Source: an uncultured Clostridia bacterium (lineage in GTDB: Bacteria > Bacillota > Clostridia > TANB77 > CAG-508). Taken from it: a stretch of DNA of 34,944 nucleotides. The position numbers were made by a program, and so were the translations under genes. Positions 1 to 8,624 of the stretch are shown here, one piece after another (within the stretch, counting starts at the first letter, position 1; each line of letters starts with the position of its first letter). Location of the stretch: assembly GCA_947573445.1 (NCBI GenBank), contig CANPFR010000017.1, forward strand, positions 1 through 34,944, written 5' to 3'. Below the pieces are notes generated by a model, which saw only the letters and a list, made by a program, of their open reading frames with translations, was not told where the DNA came from and ran no database searches.

Positions 1-2266
1 CATTGTTGAATGTCACGGTATACGTTATTATTTCATATTTCGCCGTTACTTCGACATTTTCTTTCACAACCGTTTCTGCCGTGAATTGTTCTGTTCCATT
101 AAACCAGCCCAAGAATCTATAGCCTTCTTTACTTGGTGGTTTTGGTAAGGTTACTTTGTATCCCTTTGTTGCATCTGTTGTTACCTTTGTTTTGGTTCCG
201 TCATTGTTGAATGTTACAGTATATTCGGATTTATCTGGTTCAACAGGTTTGAAATCTCCTGGATCATCAGGGTCAACCTCGAACGGATCCTCAAAATCAA
301 CATCATACTTTATCTTTGCCCTCGGCATCGTATTGAGTATAAACTGCCCACCAATACTTCTCCAAGTAGTTTGGCTACCACCAAAGTAGATAGTGCCTCC
401 ATACTGGATACCTGTGGAAGTAAATGGATTTTCCCCTATATCCGTCACACGTGCTGAAATATAGATTTCCCATAACGACGTGCAGGACTGAAACATATAG
501 TTACTGATTTTAGTTAGGCCTTGTGGTAAGGTTACTTTCATTAAATACTGGCACTGTGCAAAAGCACTATCTCCTATTGTTACCTTTCCCGTGCCTGGTG
601 CAAATCTAATTTGAACTACCGCATTGCAACTTATAAATGCAGCTGCTCCAATGTGAGTAACACTAGATGGAAAGTCTAGATACGTTATTGATGTACATGC
701 CCGAAAAGCATTGTCACCAATCGTTTCAAGTCCATCTGAAATGGACGCTGAGGTTAGATTCGTACAGTTCCTAAAAGCATTATTTCCAATAGTAGCCGTT
801 GAACCTGGAATAGTTACTGCCACCAAATTTGAAGCCTGAAAAGCTCCAGCACCAATACTTTTGACACCTTCAGGAATGTATACCGTTAAAGCTTTACTCT
901 CATAAAATGCATAATCTCCTATACTCGTGATACCATTTTCAATAACAATGGTATTAATTCTGTCGATATAAACGTTCCATGATGGTTGATTACTTGTTGT
1001 ATAATTGGGTATATCACCTTTACCTGAGATAGTTAATATGCCAGAATTCGTTAGTGTCCAGGTAAGTTTTCCTTCGGTACCACTATATGCAACCTCATCC
1101 GCATTCTCTTCTTCACTATAACCAACTGGATAGCGAGTAACTAGGAAATCAGCTTGCATAATAACATCTTTGCTAATAGAACGTCCCCAGTGTACAGACT
1201 TATTATAGTTTGCCTCAGCTACTGTCACACCACCTACACTAACCTGCAGTACAATAACAAAATGACTGTTATTGTTGACCCTAAGAATATCTCCTACTTT
1301 AATGTCTTCGTAACTGAAACCACCCTTATCAATGGTTCTAGCAGGCAAGCTACCAAAAGCCTTATCACTAAGGATAAAAGCAAAAGCCGCACAACCAACT
1401 CCTAACCGTGCTCCCTTGATACTACCACCTTTGAATGTGTAATATTCTCCATACGTTCCCTTACTTCCATAAGGCTCAAAGTTGGTCCAAGTCGTACCCT
1501 CGAGATATTCACTTTGTGACTTTAAAGCTATCATGCTGTTATAAGCTTCCTGATAGGTTGGACAATTTCCAGTGGCTCTTGCTTTCCTAAAAACTTGTTT
1601 CTCTGATTCCACTGGTGGTACATCATCCGTGAAGAAAGGTGCTTTATCCGACCAAACTCCAGCTGGTATAGTAAGCTCATCATCCTCTATCTCTTTTTCC
1701 TCTTGTACTTCTTCCTGTGCCACCTCTTCTTGCTCTTTTTCTTCGGTTTTTTCTTTGGTTTCCGACTCGTTATTGTCACTTTCTCTGTCGATTTCAACAT
1801 CGGCCGACTTGTCTTCATTAGATTCGGACGCATCGACATCACCAGTGTTAGGTATAGTACTGTCTTCATCGCCTGTATCAGCAGTAACGTCAGGTTCTTC
1901 ATCACACACGATGTCAGTACTTTCAGTTTCGTCGTCAGGCTCAGTCGATAGGTCAGATTCCATGTTTTCGGTATCTGATGCTACTTCTACAGGCATAAGG
2001 TTATTTGTTGTATTGTTTTCCGTTACACTAGCATTGCCAGCATCAGCTGCTGTACTTCCTGTGTCATCAGTATCAGCAACAGCGACAGGTTCTTCGTCAC
2101 ATACGAAGTCGTTACTTTCAGCCGTGTCATTAGACTGGGCTGATGTGTCTGATTCTAAAGTATCGGTAGCTAATGCTATTCCCACAGTGGGGTTCAACTC
2201 GATAACCACCATTAGAATCATCAATAAAATTGCCACTAACCGTTTGTTGTTTGTTTTTTTGTTCAT
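1..2266 (-). CDS. Large secreted surface protein: acidic repeats, cysteine amidase/peptidase-like domain, BspA-type LRRs, InlB-type B-repeats (C-terminus beyond window)
   Basis: An open frame of 755 codons runs off the left edge, so the C-terminus is not seen. The start is ATG at 2266 behind a strong AGGAGGAG. Residues 1-33 form a signal peptide (KK...KR, then a hydrophobic stretch ending near GIALA). Residues about 34-190 are very acidic and contain two related 65-residue units, each with a VCDEEP core. Residues about 225-370 resemble a CHAP/NlpC-P60-like papain-fold domain: Cys292 in GVGCAAFAF and His335 in NSHFVIVL are the likely catalytic pair. About 400-620 are BspA-like leucine-rich repeats (IGDNAF..C pattern). 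After an acidic linker come InlB/Listeria-Bacteroides-type repeats (YTVTFNN, GYRFLGWFNG). It probably acts at the cell surface in adhesion or wall remodelling; that is inference. It contains three in-frame CGG codons (residues 9, 287, 522) that must be read in frame, unlike eight genes further on, and its composition is less AT-rich; both hint at transfer. Confidence 0.9.
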   Translation of the reverse strand, partial: MNKKTNNKRLVAILLMILMVVIELNPTVGIALATDTLESDTSAQSNDTAESNDFVCDEEPVAVADTDDTGSTAADAGNASVTENNTTNNLMPVEVASDTENMESDLSTEPDDETESTDIVCDEEPDVTADTGDEDSTIPNTGDVDASESNEDKSADVEIDRESDNNESETKEKTEEKEQEEVAQEEVQEEKEIEDDELTIPAGVWSDKAPFFTDDVPPVESEKQVFRKARATGNCPTYQEAYNSMIALKSQSEYLEGTTWTNFEPYGSKGTYGEYYTFKGGSIKGARLGVGCAAFAFILSDKAFGSLPARTIDKGGFSYEDIKVGDILRVNNNSHFVIVLQVSVGGVTVAEANYNKSVHWGRSISKDVIMQADFLVTRYPVGYSEEENADEVAYSGTEGKLTWTLTNSGILTISGKGDIPNYTTSNQPSWNVYIDRINTIVIENGITSIGDYAFYESKALTVYIPEGVKSIGAGAFQASNLVAVTIPGSTATIGNNAFRNCTNLTSASISDGLETIGDNAFRACTSITYLDFPSSVTHIGAAAFISCNAVVQIRFAPGTGKVTIGDSAFAQCQYLMKVTLPQGLTKISNYMFQSCTSLWEIYISARVTDIGENPFTSTGIQYGGTIYFGGSQTTWRSIGGQFILNTMPRAKIKYDVDFEDPFEVDPDDPGDFKPVEPDKSEYTVTFNNDGTKTKVTTDATKGYKVTLPKPPSKEGYRFLGWFNGTEQFTAETVVKENVEVTAKYEIITYTVTFNN

Positions 2267-2319
2267 TTGAACTCCTCCTTTTAATTTTAATTACTCTACT
2301 ATTGAGTTGTGACGATTCT

Positions 2320-2348
2320 ATCATATCACATTATGTTAAATTTGACAA
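2320..2348 (-). promoter_or_regulatory. Sigma-A-type promoter of the surface protein gene
   Basis: On the minus strand TTGTCA (2348-2343) is followed after exactly 17 bases by TATGAT (2325-2320). The AGGAGGAG ribosome binding site (2279-2272) and the ATG at 2266 follow about 50 bases downstream. Confidence 0.75.
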
Positions 2349-2431
2349 TCCCTTTTTTGATTTAAGTTTCAGCATTTTTTCAAAAAATAAAAACTTATCC
2401 ACAAAATTATATAATTTATCTAAAAATAAAG

Positions 2432-2505
2432 AAAAAACCTTACTGTTTTGGTATAATTTATTTACCCTAGAAAATCTATACTAAACAAAACATTGAAGGT
2501 TTTTT
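2432..2505 (-). terminator. Long imperfect inverted repeat, probable terminator after the NUDIX gene
   Basis: Arms AAAAAACCTT and AAGGTTTTTT extend imperfectly through ACTGTTTTG/CAAAACATTG around a loop of about 35 bases that contains further short complementarity. Read on the minus strand it lies about 110 bases past the NUDIX stop and ends in a T-rich run. It could also be a small palindromic element. It is the only structure I see between 2350 and 2617, a stretch with no gene. Confidence 0.4.
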
Positions 2506-2617
2506 TATGAATCATTTCTAAATCTAAAGATATTCTTCTATCTAGCATTTCCGATGCTTTTTAAATAAAACAACCAAAAAGTCTTCTCCATTGACCGATT
2601 AAGTGATAGTTTTATAT

Positions 2618-3091
2618 TTATTCATCCTTTTGCTCCTTTTTCTCAATTTCTTCTTTAAGAAATTGATTTACAAATTCCCATCTATTTTTAATAAACTGTC
2701 CATTATTTACCAAGTCATCAATTTCATCCCAAGTTGCCCATTTGGCATCTGATACTTCATCTTCTTGAAATTTCATTTTAGCTATATCATAATTACATTT
2801 TAAAACATATGTATCAATCCAAACATTTCCTGTTTTGAACTTTGTAATCAATTTTAAATTATCTACATTAATGTCAATATTTAATTCTTCTTTTGCTTCT
2901 CTAACAATAGTATTTAAAGAGTTTTCTCCCAATATAACTGAGCCACCTGTCATAGCCCATACATTAGGCTCTAATCTCTTTCGTGGTGATCTTCTTTGAA
3001 TTAATATTTTATTATCACTATTTATTATCCATACATCTGCACCTAAATGATAAAAACCTTTTTCAAAAACTTTTTTATCGTATTTTTCCAT
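2618..3091 (-). CDS. NUDIX hydrolase (N-terminus probably damaged)
   Basis: A NUDIX-family protein of 157 residues from the first ATG. The NUDIX box is clear (GSVILGE, then REAKEEL), the usual site for metal-dependent hydrolysis of nucleoside-diphosphate-linked compounds; substrate unknown. The preceding segment (FYHLGADVWIINSDNKILIQ) resembles the isopentenyl-diphosphate-isomerase-like NUDIX subgroup. Odd feature: 18 more codons are open in frame upstream of ATG 3091 and encode ELWEILDGEGNPTGEI, the typical leader of this subgroup, but no ATG, GTG or TTG is available in that frame. The AGGAG at about 3143 instead serves a GTG or ATG in other frames that end after a few codons. One base seems to be missing near 3135. 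The gene contains no CGG. Confidence 0.85.
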   Translation of the reverse strand: MEKYDKKVFEKGFYHLGADVWIINSDNKILIQRRSPRKRLEPNVWAMTGGSVILGENSLNTIVREAKEELNIDINVDNLKLITKFKTGNVWIDTYVLKCNYDIAKMKFQEDEVSDAKWATWDEIDDLVNNGQFIKNRWEFVNQFLKEEIEKKEQKDE

Positions 3092-3266
3092 TATTTCTCC
3101 AGTCGGATTCCCTTCACCATCTAATATTTCCCATAATTCACTCTCCTAAATATTACTTACAAGTTCTATATTTTTTTACTTAGTTATCCTTACATTTGTT
3201 TATTACCACATTAAAATTTTTGTAGAGGATTTTAATTTACAAATATTCCATATTATATATCTATCC

Positions 3267-3654
3267 TTATTTCACTAAATCTAATTTACCATTTATTACT
3301 ATTGGAGAAAATCCTGATATTTCATCATATAGCATTCCTTCTGGAAATTCTCATACTTTTGCATAAATCCATAAAATCCATTGTTTCAGATTCTTTTAGT
3401 AAATCACTTTTGATTTCATATAAGTAATTTTGAATTAATAGTAATTTCAAGTCTCTAATTTCTGCCTCATGGTTCATTTTATCATCAAAAGGTATTGTTC
3501 TTGCCATATCATATAATTCTTTTTGTTCTGTTTCTGTTGCTTTTACTGTGCTTGACATCTTTCTAATATAATATGAATATCCTTTTGAAAAATCCTTATC
3601 TAATGTTGTTGGACATTTATATGGTCTAGTTTGTCCTCCAAAGCACCATATCAA
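3267..3654 (-). pseudogene. Remnant of an AlbA_2-type (Schlafen-like) ATP-binding/regulatory protein
   Basis: The frame 3654-3325 encodes a piece resembling the second half of the AlbA_2 domain of putative transcriptional regulators/ATP-binding proteins: GGQTRPYKCP, then GYSYYIRKMSSTVKAT, then PFDDKMNHEAEI and DLCKSMRI. It has no plausible start, lacks the domain's N-terminal half, and loses the family pattern after DLCKSMRI. A different frame (3350-3267) then encodes an unrelated-looking 27-residue tail starting EFPEGMLYDE. On the other side it abuts the 62-codon frame (3814-3626) that overlaps the end of rlmD, whose last ~45 codons I do not recognise. The region reads as a joined set of decayed gene pieces. 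Confidence 0.6.
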
Positions 3655-3762
3655 CTTCTATCGTTACCTTAATTTTATGATTTTCTATTCTTTTAACCTT
3701 ATTTTTACCTTTTCTCTCAAAACTAACAAAATCCTCAAAATCAGTAAATTCAACTATTTTAT

Positions 3763-5118
3763 CTAATTCTTTAGATATAGCACCGAGCAACATTCCACAT
3801 GCCATGACCAACAAAACATATCACAAATTGCTATTTTTCCAATCTCATACTTCTCTTCTAAAATCTGTAAATCTCTCCCTAAAGTTGCTGGATTGCAACT
3901 TATGTATATGATTTTTGGTGGTTCCATTTCAAGTAAAGTCTCCAAAGCAGTTCTCGCACAGCCTTTTCTTGGTGGGTCAATTAATACGCAGTCAGGTTTT
4001 TGTTTCGTTTTTTGGATGTAATCTGGTAAGATGTTTTCCACCTCTCCAACCAGAAATTCAGCGTTTTCTAAATGGTTTATTTTTGCATTTTCTCTCGCAT
4101 CTTGGATGGCTTCTGGAATGGTTTCAATACCTACCAAATGTTTCACTTTATCAGCACTACAAATCCCAATTGTTCCAATTCCACAGTATAAGTCAAAAAC
4201 AGTTTCTTTGCCTGTCAAATTTGCATATTCAATTGCTTTGGCATATAATTTTTCGGTTTGAACAGGATTGACTTGATAAAACGACAAATTTGAAATTTGA
4301 AACTTCTTTCCTAGCAAAATATCTGTTATATAGCCTTCTCCAAAAATTATTTCATTTTGCGTACCTAAAATAACATTCGTATTGCGATTATTCAAATTTT
4401 TGATGATTGTCTTGATATTAACATATCGTTTTGTCAAAAAGTCAATTAATTCTTTTTGTTTTGGCACTTTAAACTGGTTTACAACCAATGTTACCATAAC
4501 TTCACTATTTTCCTTATTTGTGCGAATAACAATGTGTCGTAAAATTCCTGTTTGTGTTTTTTCATTGTAAATTGAAATTCCATTTTTTTGAACAAATCCA
4601 AATATATCCTGAGCAATTTCCTGTGCTAATTCGTTTTGTATCATGCATTTGGCAGTTGTTATAATTCTGTGACTTCGTTCTGCAAAAACTCCCATAACTG
4701 ACTCTCCAGCCTCATTTTTCCCAACAGGATACTGCAATTTATTACGATAATGGTAAGGTTTGTCCATTGGGAGCACTTCGTCCACTTTTATGGCTCTGCC
4801 AAGTGCTTTTTTTAAAGTATTTTGTACGGTTTCTTTTTTTAGCTGAATGGTATAATCATAATCCATGTGCCTTAAACTGCATCCTCCACATTGTGAATAG
4901 GTATCACACTTTTCATCTGTTCGATGTTCGGATTTTTCCAGAATTTCTAGCATTTTGGCATAACAAATTCGAGAGGTCACTTTCAAAATTTTTATTTTTA
5001 CTTTCTCACCTTTTATGGCCTTTGGCACAAATATAACTTGATTCTCAATTTTTGCAATACCTTCTCCTTGAAAACCATTGTCAATGATATCTACAATATA
5101 TTCTTCATTTTTTTTCAT
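3763..5118 (-). CDS. rlmD: 23S rRNA (uracil-C5)-methyltransferase, RlmD/RlmCD/TrmA family
   Basis: A cytoplasmic SAM-dependent methyltransferase for C5 of uridine in 23S rRNA, 451 residues, the usual length. Residues about 5-60 form a TRAM RNA-binding domain. A cysteine cluster (KCDTYSQCGGC) suits the Fe-S site seen in part of the family. The SAM motif is VFDLYCGIGTIG; IDPPRKGC follows, and the catalytic cysteine is about residue 408 in ISCNPATLGRDL. The tail DMFCWSWHVECC keeps the conserved DMF...HVE but is otherwise unusual, and unknown sequence begins at its stop, so the last residues may have been altered by a downstream insertion. No CGG in any frame. The exact target base cannot be told from sequence. 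Confidence 0.92.
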   Translation of the reverse strand: MKKNEEYIVDIIDNGFQGEGIAKIENQVIFVPKAIKGEKVKIKILKVTSRICYAKMLEILEKSEHRTDEKCDTYSQCGGCSLRHMDYDYTIQLKKETVQNTLKKALGRAIKVDEVLPMDKPYHYRNKLQYPVGKNEAGESVMGVFAERSHRIITTAKCMIQNELAQEIAQDIFGFVQKNGISIYNEKTQTGILRHIVIRTNKENSEVMVTLVVNQFKVPKQKELIDFLTKRYVNIKTIIKNLNNRNTNVILGTQNEIIFGEGYITDILLGKKFQISNLSFYQVNPVQTEKLYAKAIEYANLTGKETVFDLYCGIGTIGICSADKVKHLVGIETIPEAIQDARENAKINHLENAEFLVGEVENILPDYIQKTKQKPDCVLIDPPRKGCARTALETLLEMEPPKIIYISCNPATLGRDLQILEEKYEIGKIAICDMFCWSWHVECCSVLYLKN

Positions 5119-5150
5119 TTTGGCCGTTTTTCCTTTCTTTCTCTTTTTGC

Positions 5151-5549
5151 TTATCTCATTTTTTCATCTCTATTTTTTGATTTTGCCATTCCTGTCATAC
5201 TTCGTTCCTCTTTATCTTGCCTTCGTTCTTCGTCTTTTCGCTGTTTAGCTTGGACTTTGAATTGTTTTCCAATCAAGATGGTGCGATTGATGATTTCTAA
5301 ATTACAACGGATACGTTCTTCAAATATTTCTTTTTGCGATTTTCTTCTTTTTTTATGTTTGGCATTTTTCATTTTTTCTAATTCTTCTTTGTCAATCACA
5401 CCAATTGCTATTAATTCTTCCTCTAAAGCATCTAAATCTTCAAATGTTTTTATGGTTCGAATTCTTTTTTTGATGTTTTTTAGTTTTTTAATTTCTTCGT
5501 TCTCTTTCTGGAACAGTTTTTTCCATATAAATCCATTTTTCTTCTTCAT
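5151..5549 (-). CDS. Hypothetical lysine-rich coiled-coil protein
   Basis: About 132 residues, not recognised. It is extremely rich in Lys, Arg and Glu, with probable helical/coiled-coil stretches (EELIAIGVIDKEELEKMKNA; KQRKDEERRQDKEERS), no signal peptide and no membrane segment. I chose ATG 5549 because GGGAG stands 4-6 bases before it; an in-frame ATG at 5561 adds four residues but lacks a good binding site. It sits 32 bases before rlmD on the same strand and just after the flavin reductase, so the three are probably co-transcribed. The basic charge would suit nucleic acid or ribosome contact; that is only inference. Confidence 0.6.
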   Translation of the reverse strand: MKKKNGFIWKKLFQKENEEIKKLKNIKKRIRTIKTFEDLDALEEELIAIGVIDKEELEKMKNAKHKKRRKSQKEIFEERIRCNLEIINRTILIGKQFKVQAKQRKDEERRQDKEERSMTGMAKSKNRDEKMR

Positions 5550-5570
5550 TTTTTCTCCCATTATTACTTT

Positions 5571-6122
5571 CTATTTTACACCACAACCACGAACACCAAC
5601 TTCTTTATTTGATACAAAATATTGCTTTCCTGCAAAGGTAAGCAAATTGGCTCTAGCAAAATCGATTTCTTGATTTTCGTTTAATAATTCATCATCACAA
5701 TGTGTACAAACTACCTCTGCTATAAACATTTCGTGTGATGCAAATTTTTGAATATCGATTACTTTGCATTCCAAATTGATGGGACATTCTTCAATATAAG
5801 GACTTTTTATTTTATTACTTTGTCTTTTTGTCAAATTGCAAACTTCAAATTTATTTACTTCTCTTCCTGATTTTGTGCCACAAAAATCAGCTATTTTTAC
5901 TAATTTTTCATCTGGCAGATTAATCACAAATTCTTTTGTTTTTGTAATAATTTCGTTTGAAAAACGACTCGGCCTAATGGAAACATAAACAAGCATTGGT
6001 TCGGAATTGATGATTCCTGTCCATGCAATGGTCGCAATATTACTCTTTTCCATATCACCTGATGAAATCATCGCCACTGGATTTGGCTGTAAACCTAACT
6101 GATTCGATAAATTTTTTTTCAT
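5571..6122 (-). CDS. Flavin reductase-like FMN-binding split-barrel protein
   Basis: A 183-residue protein of the flavin reductase-like (flavoredoxin/DIM6) split-barrel family. Family features: an N-terminal PNPVAMISSG strand, NIATIAWTG, then VYVSIRPSRFSNEII (FMN-binding region), FVINLP, and a KFEVCNLT segment. Such proteins bind FMN and reduce flavins or act as small oxidoreductases in the cytoplasm; the substrate is not clear. ATG 6122 is preferred since AAGGAG is 8 bases upstream; ATGs at 6128 and 6146 are also in frame. Cysteines are relatively frequent (TKSG.. region and the C-terminal GVRGCGVK). It lies about 115 bases downstream of rnr. Confidence 0.85.
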   Translation of the reverse strand: MKKNLSNQLGLQPNPVAMISSGDMEKSNIATIAWTGIINSEPMLVYVSIRPSRFSNEIITKTKEFVINLPDEKLVKIADFCGTKSGREVNKFEVCNLTKRQSNKIKSPYIEECPINLECKVIDIQKFASHEMFIAEVVCTHCDDELLNENQEIDFARANLLTFAGKQYFVSNKEVGVRGCGVK

Positions 6123-6238
6123 CTTCATCACTCCTTTTCGTATCATTGTATTCTTGAAATTTATTATTTATGAATGATAAAACTGCAAATTTTGTCGAAC
6201 AATTTTCATTGCAAAAACTACATTTGTAGCATTAATTG

Positions 6239-8207
6239 TCAATTACTTTTTCTCAAACTCTCTTCCTTTTCCATCACCAACTCAAAACCAATCCTTCTCA
6301 ATGCTTTGTTCGCTTCAATTACACGAATCAAAACATTATCTCCGATTTTGAAAACACGATTAGTATGCTCTCCAATCAACTGCTTTTTATTTTCATCATA
6401 AATATAATACTCATCCCCCATATTTTCAAAACGAATCAAGCCTTCAACTGTGTTTTCAAGCTCTGCAAACATGCCAAATGGGGTGATCGAAGAAATAATG
6501 GCTTGAAATTCCTCACCAATTTTGTCTTCCATAAATTCTGCTTTTTTGATGCTTTCTGCCTCTCTTTCTGCCTTTGTGGCTCTATTTTCTGCCTGTGAAG
6601 AAGATTCGGCATATTTTTGGCTGTCTGCTTCCCATTGTTCTTTTAATTTGTCGTTTGCAAAACCTTCTGAAATCATTCTGTGAATAAATAAATCTGGATA
6701 TCTTCTAATTGGTGATGTAAAATGACAATAAAACTGACTCGCAATTCCAAAATGGCCTTTATTTTGGCTTTCATATTTGGCTAGTTTAAGTGTCCTTAAA
6801 ATCAAGTTTGAAACTACTTTTTCTTCTGGCTTTCCTTTGACTTCTGCTAATATCTTGGCAAATTCGGTTGGATGAAGTTTATCCTGATTAATATGAATTT
6901 TCAATCCAAAATTCCACAAAAACTGATTCAATTCTTTTACTTTATCAATATCTGGCTCCTCATGAACACGATAAATAAAAGGATAATCCATCCAATAAAA
7001 TTTCTCTGCAATGGTTTCATTAGCTGTCAACATAAATTGCTCAATGATTTCATTGGCAAAAGTCGTTTCATATTTTCTAACATCAACGGCTCGTCCATTT
7101 TCATCTAATATTATCTTACTTTCAGGAATATCTAAATTCAAATAACCGGGCTTTGATACGCCTTTTTTTCAAAATCAAAGCCAGCTCTTCCATCAATTTA
7201 AAATCAGGAATGTATTTTTGATATTTTTGGACAATTTTCTCATCTGAATTTGTCAAAATCTTATTAACATCTGTATACGACATTCTCTCTGTTACCTGAA
7301 TAACAGATTTATAAACATCAGAAGCAATCACTTTTCCCTTTGTATCGATTTCCATTAAACACGAAAGAGCAAAACGAGCCTGTCCTGCATTCAAACTGCA
7401 AATACCATTAGACAATTCAATTGGAAGCATTGGTATCACACGGTCAAACATATAGACGCTTGTTCCTCTATAAATGGCTTCCTGATCAAGGTTGGAGCCC
7501 TTTTTCACATAATGACTAACATCTGCAATATGAACATCTAATAAATAATTACCACTTTTATTTTTGCCAACCCAAATCGCATCATCCAAATCTTTGGCAT
7601 CTTCACCATCAATGGTAAAAATATTCATATCTTTCTTACGCAAATCCACTCTATTTTTTACTTCTTTTTCATTAATCATTTGTGGCACACTTCTTGCCTC
7701 TTTCAAAACTGGCTCTGGAAACTCATTTGGTAAGTCAAATTCTTTGATAACTGACAACATATCAATCCCAGCCTGATTGCTATTTCCTAAAATTTCAACC
7801 ACTTCTCCCTCAGCGTTTTTTCCTTTTTGTGGATATTTTACGATTTGTACAACCACTTTGTCGTTATTTTTAGCCTTTTTACAATTATTTTTGGAAATAA
7901 AAATATCGGTGTTAAACTTTTTATCATCTGGTACCACAAATCCAAAGTTCTTGCTTTTTTGAAATGTCCCAACTACCGTTTCTTTCTCACGTTTTAGGAT
8001 TTTTACAATCCTGGCTTCTGCCCTTTTGCCATTTTTTTCTTGAGAAATAATTTTAATTTCAACTGTATCACCATTAAGTGCTGTATTAACAAACTCTGCT
8101 GGAATAAAAATTTCCTCTTTTTCGCTTTCTTCCAACGCAACAAATCCAAAGCCTCTTTCATTGGCTCGAAATGTTCCAATTATTTTTTGTTTTTTCTTTC
8201 TTCCCAT
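6239..8207 (-). CDS. rnr: Ribonuclease R, read through a +1 frameshift at CGG
   Basis: A processive 3'-to-5' exoribonuclease for structured RNA. Frame one (8207 to about 7149) carries the N-terminal cold-shock/OB domains (IIGTFRANERGFGFV; VVGTFQKSKNFGFVV) and the first half of the RNB domain with its aspartates (IDGEDAKDLDDAIWV). Frame two carries the rest of RNB (MLTANETIAEKFYW, FIYRVHEEP, HFTSPIRRYPDL) and a C-terminal S1 domain (ITPFGMFAELENTVEGL). The break is at 7148-7146: AAA GCC CGG TTA. Reading GCC-(C)GGT-TAT gives K-A-G-Y-L-N-L-D-I-P and a whole-number 655-residue protein. Homologues have a conserved RG exactly here, so the restored glycine fits. It follows secG, a classical neighbour; smpB is not next to it. 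This could be a real pseudogene, but seven identical breaks elsewhere argue against that. Confidence 0.9.
7146..7148 (-). other. In-frame CGG with +1 shift inside rnr
   Basis: Codons on the minus strand: ATC AAA GCC CGG TTA TTT; frame 0 stops about eight codons later. The +1 frame reads GGT TAT TTG AAT and continues as RNase R. This is the only in-frame CGG in the gene. Confidence 0.85.
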
Positions 8208-8237
8208 CGTTTTCCTTCCTTTTTATTCGTCCAAATG

Positions 8238-8272
8238 AAAAAGACAGTATATTTCGAAAACATACTGCCTTT
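8238..8272 (-). terminator. Terminator/attenuator between secG and rnr
   Basis: On the minus strand AAAGGCAGTAT pairs with ATACTGTCTTT (one G-U pair) around an 11-base loop, followed by TTTTTC. It starts about 10 bases after the secG stop and ends about 30 bases before the rnr ATG, so rnr would be reached only by readthrough or from its own promoter. Confidence 0.7.
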
Positions 8273-8281
8273 CTTTGTTTT

Positions 8282-8530
8282 TTATATCACATACAAAACA
8301 TCTAAAACAAGTGTTAATACAACAAAAACAATCATCAAACCAATGGTTGCTCTTTTCATTCTTCCTTCTGATGTTCTTCCTTTATTTTTTTCGTAAAAAT
8401 TATTAGCAGCAGCCCCCATAACAGTTCCTGATGCTCCATTATCCTCTTTTGATTGTTTCAAAATTAACACCACTAAGACAGCACATATGATAAAATAGAT
8501 TCCTATTATAATATTTTTTGCTATTTCCAT
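8282..8530 (-). CDS. secG: Preprotein translocase subunit SecG
   Basis: An 82-residue SecG: two membrane segments (about residues 5-24 and 60-80) joined by the family-typical glycine/alanine-rich loop (KEDNGASGTVMGAAANNFY). It is the small accessory subunit of the SecYEG protein-export channel. GGAGG precedes ATG 8530. The promoter 8602-8574 lies about 45 bases upstream and a hairpin terminator follows the stop. The order secG-rnr is widespread in Firmicutes. Confidence 0.93.
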   Translation of the reverse strand: MEIAKNIIIGIYFIICAVLVVLILKQSKEDNGASGTVMGAAANNFYEKNKGRTSEGRMKRATIGLMIVFVVLTLVLDVLYVI

Positions 8531-8573
8531 CGATATAAACCTCCATTTTTTTCCAATTTATCAATTGATTTTT

Positions 8574-8602
8574 ATTATAACACGTTTTTTATAAAAAAGC
8601 AA
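8574..8602 (-). promoter_or_regulatory. Promoter of secG
   Basis: TTGCTT (8602-8597) and TATAAT (8579-8574) on the minus strand with 17 bases between. The -35 box lies inside the terminator hairpin of the upstream gene, so the two signals share sequence. Confidence 0.75.
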
Positions 8603-8610
8603 GCTTTTTT
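8593..8610 (-). terminator. Short terminator after the membrane-anchored protein gene
   Basis: AAAAAAGC-TT-GCTTTTTT on the minus strand, about 15 bases beyond the stop at 8625. It overlaps the secG -35 box. Confidence 0.55.
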
Positions 8611-8624
8611 ATGACTTGATTTTA

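Noticed and set aside
1890..2190. CRISPR array
   Set aside because: Only two long imperfect protein-coding repeats; no short regular repeats with spacers anywhere in the window.
1572..2270. Serine-rich 232-codon plus-strand open frame
   Set aside because: It is the complement of the acidic Asp/Glu-rich region of the surface protein and has no binding site.
2130..2324. 64-codon minus-strand frame reading through the surface protein's signal region
   Set aside because: It is out of frame with the good AGGAGG-ATG start and looks like random sequence.
3783..3785. CGG in the rlmD tail as a ninth frameshift
   Set aside because: It is out of frame (TCG GTG), and the alternative frame does not continue a known rlmD ending.
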